A stretch of DNA of 10,883 nucleotides from Stenotrophomonas sp. (lineage in GTDB: Bacteria; Pseudomonadota; Gammaproteobacteria; Xanthomonadales; Xanthomonadaceae): NCBI GenBank assembly GCA_003525885.1, contig DQIG01000305.1:931-11813 (forward strand), written 5' to 3'. The position numbers were made by a program, and so were the translations under genes. Below the pieces are notes generated by a model. That model was given only the letters and a program-made list of their open reading frames with translations, made no database searches and was not told where the DNA came from. Numbering within the stretch: position 1 is the first letter of the stretch; every line of letters begins with the position of its first letter. Below are positions 6,813 to 10,883 of this stretch, piece after piece.

Positions 6813-7670
6813 TCAATCACTGACGTTGATCCAACCCACCACCGCGCCCTGCTTCGGGTTGCGGTAGCGCAGCTTCACCCAGCCGTCCTGTTCATCGAGC
6901 ATTTCCACGCGGTCGCCCTTCACCAGGTAACGCTTGGTGCTGGTCGCGCCCGGGCGATCGAACAGGAACACGCGCGCCGCCAGCACGGAGGCCTGCTGGC
7001 CACGCAACGGTCCCTCGGGTAGCGCGCCCAGGCCATCGGCGATGGCCGTGTCCAGCACGCGTCCGTCGGCAGCATAGGTCCGCCAGACGGCCAACGGCCC
7101 CTGATCGTCGGTCTGCACCCAATGCAGGGCCGCGTTCAGCGTATCGCCCAGCATCAGAAGGCGCTCGCTGCGGTACAGATAGAGCTTTGCGCCCGCAAAC
7201 CGATACTGGTCGGTGTACCACATCGGGCCGCTGCGGCAGCTGCTGGTCAGCGTGCGGGTCTTTGCGTCGACGCTCAGCCCCATCAGTTCACCGCAACTGT
7301 CGTTGCCGTGCGTTTCGGCCTGCAGCGCGCGATACGAGGAACTGGCCGGATCGAACCGGTATACCGCCACCGCTTCGTTGACCATGCCCACCGACGCACG
7401 CGCGACGAGCTCCGGGTAGCCATCGAAATCGACGTCTTCGAGCGACCATCGCGAATTGCCGTCGGCATCCGCCGCGCCTGCCAGCGTCTGGCGCTTGCCC
7501 GACGGCGACAGCTGCACCGCGATGCTGCCATCCTGCTGGGGATCGGCATGCGCCTGCACGTGAGCGGCCACCTGGAACCGCAGCGTTTCGCCGTCATCGC
7601 CACTCGCCTGCGCCGACGGTGCCAGCAGTCCTGCCAGCACCAGGCCCAGCACGCATTCCCTGTGTTTCAT
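6813..7670 (-). CDS. Secreted protein with XAC2610-like region and C-terminal SH3-like domain
   Basis: This 285-residue protein has a signal peptide (MKHRECVLGLVLAGLLAPSAQAS, probable cleavage after Ala-Gln-Ala near residue 22), so it is probably periplasmic. Residues about 30-170 contain an acidic loop DVDFDGYPEL (79-88), like FG-GAP/VCBS calcium loops. Next come AVYRFDPASSSY (102-113) and a pair of cysteines, Cys126 and Cys145 (SSCRSGPMWYTDQYRF), that could form a disulfide. From memory this pattern resembles the XAC2610 family of Xanthomonas, periplasmic lysozyme-inhibitor or immunity proteins; the match is unverified. Residues about 225-285 look like a bacterial SH3 domain (ASVLAARVFLFDRPG... 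GWVKLRYRN... VVGWINVSD), often a cell-wall binder. The start at 7670 fits GGGAG at 7676-7680; a GTG at 7688 and an ATG at 7673 are in frame but worse placed. It lies 36 bases after the DUF3574 gene, suggesting one operon. Confidence 0.75.
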   Translation of the reverse strand: MKHRECVLGLVLAGLLAPSAQASGDDGETLRFQVAAHVQAHADPQQDGSIAVQLSPSGKRQTLAGAADADGNSRWSLEDVDFDGYPELVARASVGMVNEAVAVYRFDPASSSYRALQAETHGNDSCGELMGLSVDAKTRTLTSSCRSGPMWYTDQYRFAGAKLYLYRSERLLMLGDTLNAALHWVQTDDQGPLAVWRTYAADGRVLDTAIADGLGALPEGPLRGQQASVLAARVFLFDRPGATSTKRYLVKGDRVEMLDEQDGWVKLRYRNPKQGAVVGWINVSD

Positions 7671-7675
7671 CATCG

Positions 7676-7680
7676 CTCCC
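7676..7680 (-). promoter_or_regulatory. Ribosome binding site deciding the SH3-protein start
   Basis: GGGAG on the minus strand is 5 bases before the ATG at 7670 and only 2 before the ATG at 7673. It lies inside the extended frame that begins with GTG at 7688, arguing against that longer start. Confidence 0.6.
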
Positions 7681-7706
7681 TGCGGCACCGCGGCGGCACC
7701 TTCAAC

Positions 7707-8189
7707 TCAGAACGATACCTCGACCGGCTGCCGCGACCACAGCACCGATTGATGCTTGGTCTGTTGCTTCCACGCCAGGCGGATCGCTTCGATATCGGCG
7801 CGGCGCTGCGGGGTGTCCTCGTGCAGCACCACCAGCACCTTGGTGCGCAGGCGGTTGGGCGCGGCATCGCCGCGGAACAGCCACTGCCCATAGGCATCGA
7901 ACACGGTCAGGCCGTCCGGGAAGCGCGGAGTCACTTCCTTGTCCAGGAAGGTGCGCCACTGTGCGTCGCTGATGGTGTCAGCCTGCGGGCGGTTGCCGGC
8001 GCCCTGCTCTTCGCCCACTCCGAAATACAGCTCGCTGCGCACCCAGCCGTGGCCGGCGGACGGCCGTGCGGCATCGCCCTTCAGTTCGGCGGTGGTGGCC
8101 GTGGCATAGCCGCTGGGCGCCTGCGAGGACAGGCTGGCGCAGCCGCTGGTGGCCAGCAGCACGGCGAAGACGAGGCCAAGGTGTTTCAT
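7707..8189 (-). CDS. DUF3574 domain lipoprotein
   Basis: This 160-residue protein has no known activity. It starts with a lipoprotein signal peptide, MKHLGLVFAVLLATSGC, with the lipobox TSGC and Cys17 as the lipidated residue. Ala-Ser follows rather than Asp, so outer-membrane sorting is likely. The mature part contains WVRSELYFGVG (about 49-58), DAQWRTFLDKEVTPRFPDGLTVFDAYGQW and VLVVLHED, the typical DUF3574 pattern as I recall it, and ends QSVLWSRQPVEVSF. The ATG at 8189 is set by the signal peptide and by GGAG at 8198-8201, 8 bases upstream; the frame stays open to 8264 but that stretch is Arg/Ala-rich non-signal sequence. It is first in a likely two-gene operon with the secreted SH3 protein and is divergent from the TonB-dependent receptor. 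Both operon products are exported, which hints at a shared envelope role. Confidence 0.85.
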   Translation of the reverse strand: MKHLGLVFAVLLATSGCASLSSQAPSGYATATTAELKGDAARPSAGHGWVRSELYFGVGEEQGAGNRPQADTISDAQWRTFLDKEVTPRFPDGLTVFDAYGQWLFRGDAAPNRLRTKVLVVLHEDTPQRRADIEAIRLAWKQQTKHQSVLWSRQPVEVSF

Positions 8190-8253
8190 CGGTACAGCTC
8201 CGGGGAAGGGGGACAAAGCGAGCCGGCAGCGTACAGCGCCACCGGCCCGGCGT

Positions 8254-8276
8254 GCTGATGCCAACAGGGCATCAGC
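8254..8276. promoter_or_regulatory. Perfect 9-bp-arm inverted repeat in the divergent control region
   Basis: GCTGATGCC (8254-8262) and GGCATCAGC (8268-8276) are exact reverse complements around AACAG. There is no U tract on either strand, so a terminator is unlikely. Its place between two divergent genes, about 65 bases upstream of the lipoprotein ATG and about 130 upstream of the receptor ATG, fits an operator or a leader hairpin. No known motif was recognised. Confidence 0.45.
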
Positions 8277-8324
8277 TCATGCCGGACCGGCAGGGGCTTG
8301 CATCGGCACCGGTCATCACGCGAA

Positions 8325-8343
8325 GATAATATATCGCTTCATC
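8325..8343 (+). promoter_or_regulatory. AT-rich core promoter region with a weak Fur-like match
   Basis: GATAATATATC (8325-8335) is the only strongly AT-rich stretch in the 8190-8403 gap and is a likely -10 region for the receptor. No clear -35 was found at the right distance. The 19 bases from 8325 match the classic Fur box GATAATGATAATCATTATC at 11 positions, which is weak. TonB receptors are often Fur-controlled, hence the mention. Two short perfect palindromes flank it: TGCCGG-A-CCGGCA at 8280-8292 and CATCCGGATG at 8340-8349. Confidence 0.3.
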
Positions 8344-8403
8344 CGGATGGATGTAAGTGAAACTATCTCCCCCTTCCCCGTCGTCGTTGTTGCTGGAGCC
8401 CCC

Positions 8404-10839
8404 ATGTCCGTCCGCCTGCCCGCGTCGCCGCTCGGCCTCGCCATCGCCCTCGCGCTTTCCTCCGCTGCCGTCCCGGCCCTGGCCCAGGACGCCACCAACC
8501 TGGACACCGTGATCGTCACCGGCACCCGTGCCGCCGACCGCACCGTGCTCGAATCCACCTCGCCGGTGGATGTGCTCACCGCCGAGGACATCCGCAAGGC
8601 CGGCGTGGTCAATGGTGAACTGGGCAGTGCGCTGCAGGCATTGCTGCCGTCGTTCAACTTCCCGCGCCAGTCCAACTCCGGCGGTGCCGACCATGTGCGC
8701 GCCGCGCAGTTGCGCGGCCTGTCGCCGGACCAGGTGCTGGTGCTGGTCAATGGCAAGCGCCGCCACCACACCGCGCTGGTCAACACCGACAGCAAGATCG
8801 GCAAGGGCACCACGCCGGTCGATTTCAATTCGATCCCGGTCAGCGCAATCAAGCGCATCGAAGTGCTGCGCGACGGCGCCGGTGCGCTGTACGGCTCGGA
8901 TGCGGTGGCCGGTGTGATCAACGTGATCCTCGACAACGGCGGCGACGGTGGCGAGATCGAGGCGAGCTACGGTGCCAACCACACCGACCTCAAGCCGATC
9001 GGCCGCACTCTCACCGACGGCCAGACCGGCAACATCAGCGCCAAGGTCGGCACCTCGCTGGGCGAAGACGGCGGCTTCCTGCGCGTCGGCCTGGAGTACA
9101 AGCACCGCAACGGCACCAACCGCGCCGGCTTCGACCAGATTCCGCCGTGGGACCAGACCCCGGACAACCTGGCATTGCAGGGCAAGCGCAACTACGTGCT
9201 GGGCGACGGCAAGAGCAAGGACATCAATCTGTGGCTGAACACCGAGATTCCGGTGGGCCAGACCTCGACGTTGTACGCGTTCGGCACCTTCAACCAGCGG
9301 GATACCGAAGGCGCGAACTACTTCCGCTACCCCGATGGCGATGCCAACTGGAAGCAGGTCTATCCGAACGGCTACCGGCCGATCTCCGAGGGCGAGAACC
9401 GCGACGTGCAGGTCGTGGCCGGCGTGCGCGGGCAATGGGGTGAATGGAGCTATGACGGCAGCCTGGACTACGGCCAGAACGACTTCACCTATCGCCTGCG
9501 TGATTCGCTCAACGCCTCGCTGGGCCCGACCAGTCCAACCCGCTTCAAGACCGCTGACTACGAGTACGCGCAGACCGTGGGCAACCTCGACCTGAGCCGC
9601 GTGTTCACCCAGAGCGACAGCATCAGCCACACCCTCGGCCTGGGCGTGGAAGCGCGCCATGAGCGCTACCAGACCCGTCCCGGCGACCCGGCCAGCTATG
9701 CCGCCGGCCCGTACACCGACCGTCCGACCGGCTCGCAGGCCGGCGGCGGCCTGACCCCGCAGGATGCGGCCCGCCTGTCGCGTGATGTGGCCAGCGCCTA
9801 TGCCAGCCTGTCCAGCCAGTTCGGCGAGAAGTTCTCCACCGATCTGGCCGCGCGCTACGAGCACAACGACGACTTCGGCGGTGAACTGACCGGCAAGCTC
9901 GGCCTGCGCTATGAGTTCACCCCGGCGTTCGCGTTGCGCGGTGCCATCTCCAACAACTTCCGCGCACCGTCACTGGCGCAGATCGGCTACGAATCCACCT
10001 CCACCGGCTACAACGCCGGCGGCCAACTGGTGCAGGGCCGGCTGCTGTCGGTCAACAACCCGATCGCGCGTGGCCTCGGTGCGCAGAACCTGAAGCCGGA
10101 AAAGTCGATCAACACTTCGCTTGGCTTCACCAGCCGCATCGGCGAGCACTTCGACCTGTCGCTGGACTTCTTCCAGATCGACATCGACGATCGCATCGCG
10201 CTGTCGGAGAGCATCACCGGTGATGCGCTCACCGACTACGTGGCGGCCAACTACGGCGTCAGCGGCCTGCAGAGCGCCAGCTTCTTCGTCAATGCGGCCG
10301 ATACCCGAACCCGCGGCGCCGAGCTGGTGAGCAACTGGCGCCAATCGCTCGGCGATGGCCAGCTGCTGCTGACCGGCACCTATGCGTATACCAAGACCAC
10401 GCTGAAGAACGTGCTGGCCACCCCGGCCCAGCTGCGCGCGCTGAACCCGGACTACGTGCTGTTCGGCATCGAAGAGACCAACACGCTTACCGATGCAACG
10501 CCGCGTACCCGCGGCAGCTTCTCGGCCGCATGGAGCAACGACCACTGGTCGCTGAGCACCCGCGTGAACCGCTACGGCAGCGCCACCCGCGTGTTCAACT
10601 TCGGCGATGGCTACATTCCGCGCCAGACCTACCAGGCCGAATGGCAGCTGGATGCGGAAGTCGAATACCGCATCACCCCGCGCTGGAGCGTGGCCATCGG
10701 CGGGCAGAACCTGACCGACAACTACCCGGATCGATCCAACAGCGATATCCACTACTTCGGCAACCTGCCGTACGACGTGCTGTCGCCGATCGGCAGCAAC
10801 GGTGCGTATTACTACGGCCGCGTCCGCTATACCTTCTGA
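8404..10839 (+). CDS. TonB-dependent outer-membrane receptor (ligand unknown)
   Basis: This 811-residue protein is a gated beta-barrel that imports a ligand across the outer membrane using energy from TonB-ExbB-ExbD. A signal peptide (MSVRLPASPLGLAIALALSSAAVPALA, cleavage about residue 27) is followed by a TonB-box-like LDTVIVTG (33-40). The plug domain (about 45-178) includes LRGLSPDQVLVLVNGKRR (103-120) and RIEVLRDGAGALYGSDAVAGVINVI (151-175, given here by its ends RIEVLRDGAG and AVAGVINVI). The remainder is barrel, with the TonB receptor signature region NNFRAPSLAQIGY and a C-terminal RYTF ending in Phe, the usual outer-membrane assembly signal. There is no N-terminal STN signalling domain, so it probably does not drive an anti-sigma circuit. 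The ATG at 8404 has GGAG at 8395-8398, 5 bases upstream, and starts the signal peptide; ATGs further upstream in frame are rejected. No neighbouring gene indicates the ligand, which could be a siderophore or another scarce compound. Confidence 0.93.
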   Translation: MSVRLPASPLGLAIALALSSAAVPALAQDATNLDTVIVTGTRAADRTVLESTSPVDVLTAEDIRKAGVVNGELGSALQALLPSFNFPRQSNSGGADHVRAAQLRGLSPDQVLVLVNGKRRHHTALVNTDSKIGKGTTPVDFNSIPVSAIKRIEVLRDGAGALYGSDAVAGVINVILDNGGDGGEIEASYGANHTDLKPIGRTLTDGQTGNISAKVGTSLGEDGGFLRVGLEYKHRNGTNRAGFDQIPPWDQTPDNLALQGKRNYVLGDGKSKDINLWLNTEIPVGQTSTLYAFGTFNQRDTEGANYFRYPDGDANWKQVYPNGYRPISEGENRDVQVVAGVRGQWGEWSYDGSLDYGQNDFTYRLRDSLNASLGPTSPTRFKTADYEYAQTVGNLDLSRVFTQSDSISHTLGLGVEARHERYQTRPGDPASYAAGPYTDRPTGSQAGGGLTPQDAARLSRDVASAYASLSSQFGEKFSTDLAARYEHNDDFGGELTGKLGLRYEFTPAFALRGAISNNFRAPSLAQIGYESTSTGYNAGGQLVQGRLLSVNNPIARGLGAQNLKPEKSINTSLGFTSRIGEHFDLSLDFFQIDIDDRIALSESITGDALTDYVAANYGVSGLQSASFFVNAADTRTRGAELVSNWRQSLGDGQLLLTGTYAYTKTTLKNVLATPAQLRALNPDYVLFGIEETNTLTDATPRTRGSFSAAWSNDHWSLSTRVNRYGSATRVFNFGDGYIPRQTYQAEWQLDAEVEYRITPRWSVAIGGQNLTDNYPDRSNSDIHYFGNLPYDVLSPIGSNGAYYYGRVRYTF

Positions 10840-10868
10840 TTGCTCTGGGTGTAATTGCCTTGGGTGGG

Positions 10869-10883
10869 TGCGGACCGTTGGTC
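10869..10883. repeat. Start of a hairpin cut by the window edge, 30 bases after the receptor gene
   Basis: GACC (10873-10876), GTT, GGTC (10880-10883) forms a stem that continues beyond the edge. The preceding GTGC suggests a longer arm. It could be the receptor gene's terminator or a member of another Stenotrophomonas intergenic repeat; only half is visible. Confidence 0.3.

Noticed and set aside
6811..6825. CGTCA-ATCAC-TGACG hairpin at the end of the SH3-protein gene
   Set aside because: A 5-bp stem with no U tract is too weak to call a terminator.
8272..9864. Minus-strand open frame of 530 codons opposite the TonB receptor
   Set aside because: Shadow of the receptor gene; it has no recognisable motif and would cross the receptor's own promoter and start.

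Overview
The window is about 10.9 kb of high-GC DNA that looks like a Stenotrophomonas (maltophilia-group) chromosome. The evidence is the GTAG-headed palindromes of the SMAG/REP type found between genes, the high-GC codon use, and Xanthomonadaceae-like gene families such as the DUF3014 protein, the XAC2610-like domain and a large TonB-dependent receptor. The genus call is an inference, not a database match. No mobile element, CRISPR array, tRNA or rRNA was seen. Eight protein genes are supported, and most are ordinary chromosomal genes.

Layout. 1-1231 (-) is the first 410 codons of clpB, which runs off the left edge. It has a good heat-shock (sigma-32 type) promoter at 1282-1309. 1413-2234 (-) is a membrane-anchored DUF3014 protein. 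2404-3114 (+) is a divergently transcribed glutathione S-transferase-like protein. 3111-3186 holds a head-to-head pair of SMAG palindromes between this gene and the convergent 3194-4798 (-) NCS2-like permease. The gap upstream of the permease (4799-4984) contains a perfect 15-bp palindrome next to a possible promoter, a 19-bp-arm inverted repeat and a third SMAG palindrome. 4985-6703 (-) is poxB, the quinone-linked pyruvate dehydrogenase. 6813-7670 and 7707-8189 (both -) are a likely two-gene operon for envelope proteins: a DUF3574 lipoprotein, then a secreted protein with a calcium-loop/XAC2610-like region and an SH3-like end. 8404-10839 (+) is a complete TonB-dependent outer-membrane receptor, divergent from that operon across a 214-base region rich in palindromes.

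The genes do not form one pathway. They cover protein disaggregation (ClpB), detoxification (GST), nucleobase-type transport (NCS2), pyruvate-to-acetate respiration at the membrane (PoxB), and the cell envelope and nutrient uptake (lipoprotein, SH3 protein, receptor). No clearly new multi-gene system is evident. The observations most worth a second look are that SMAG GTAG heads supply the stop codons of two genes, that the secreted SH3 protein may be a lysozyme-inhibitor or immunity-like protein, and that the receptor control region is dense in palindromes.
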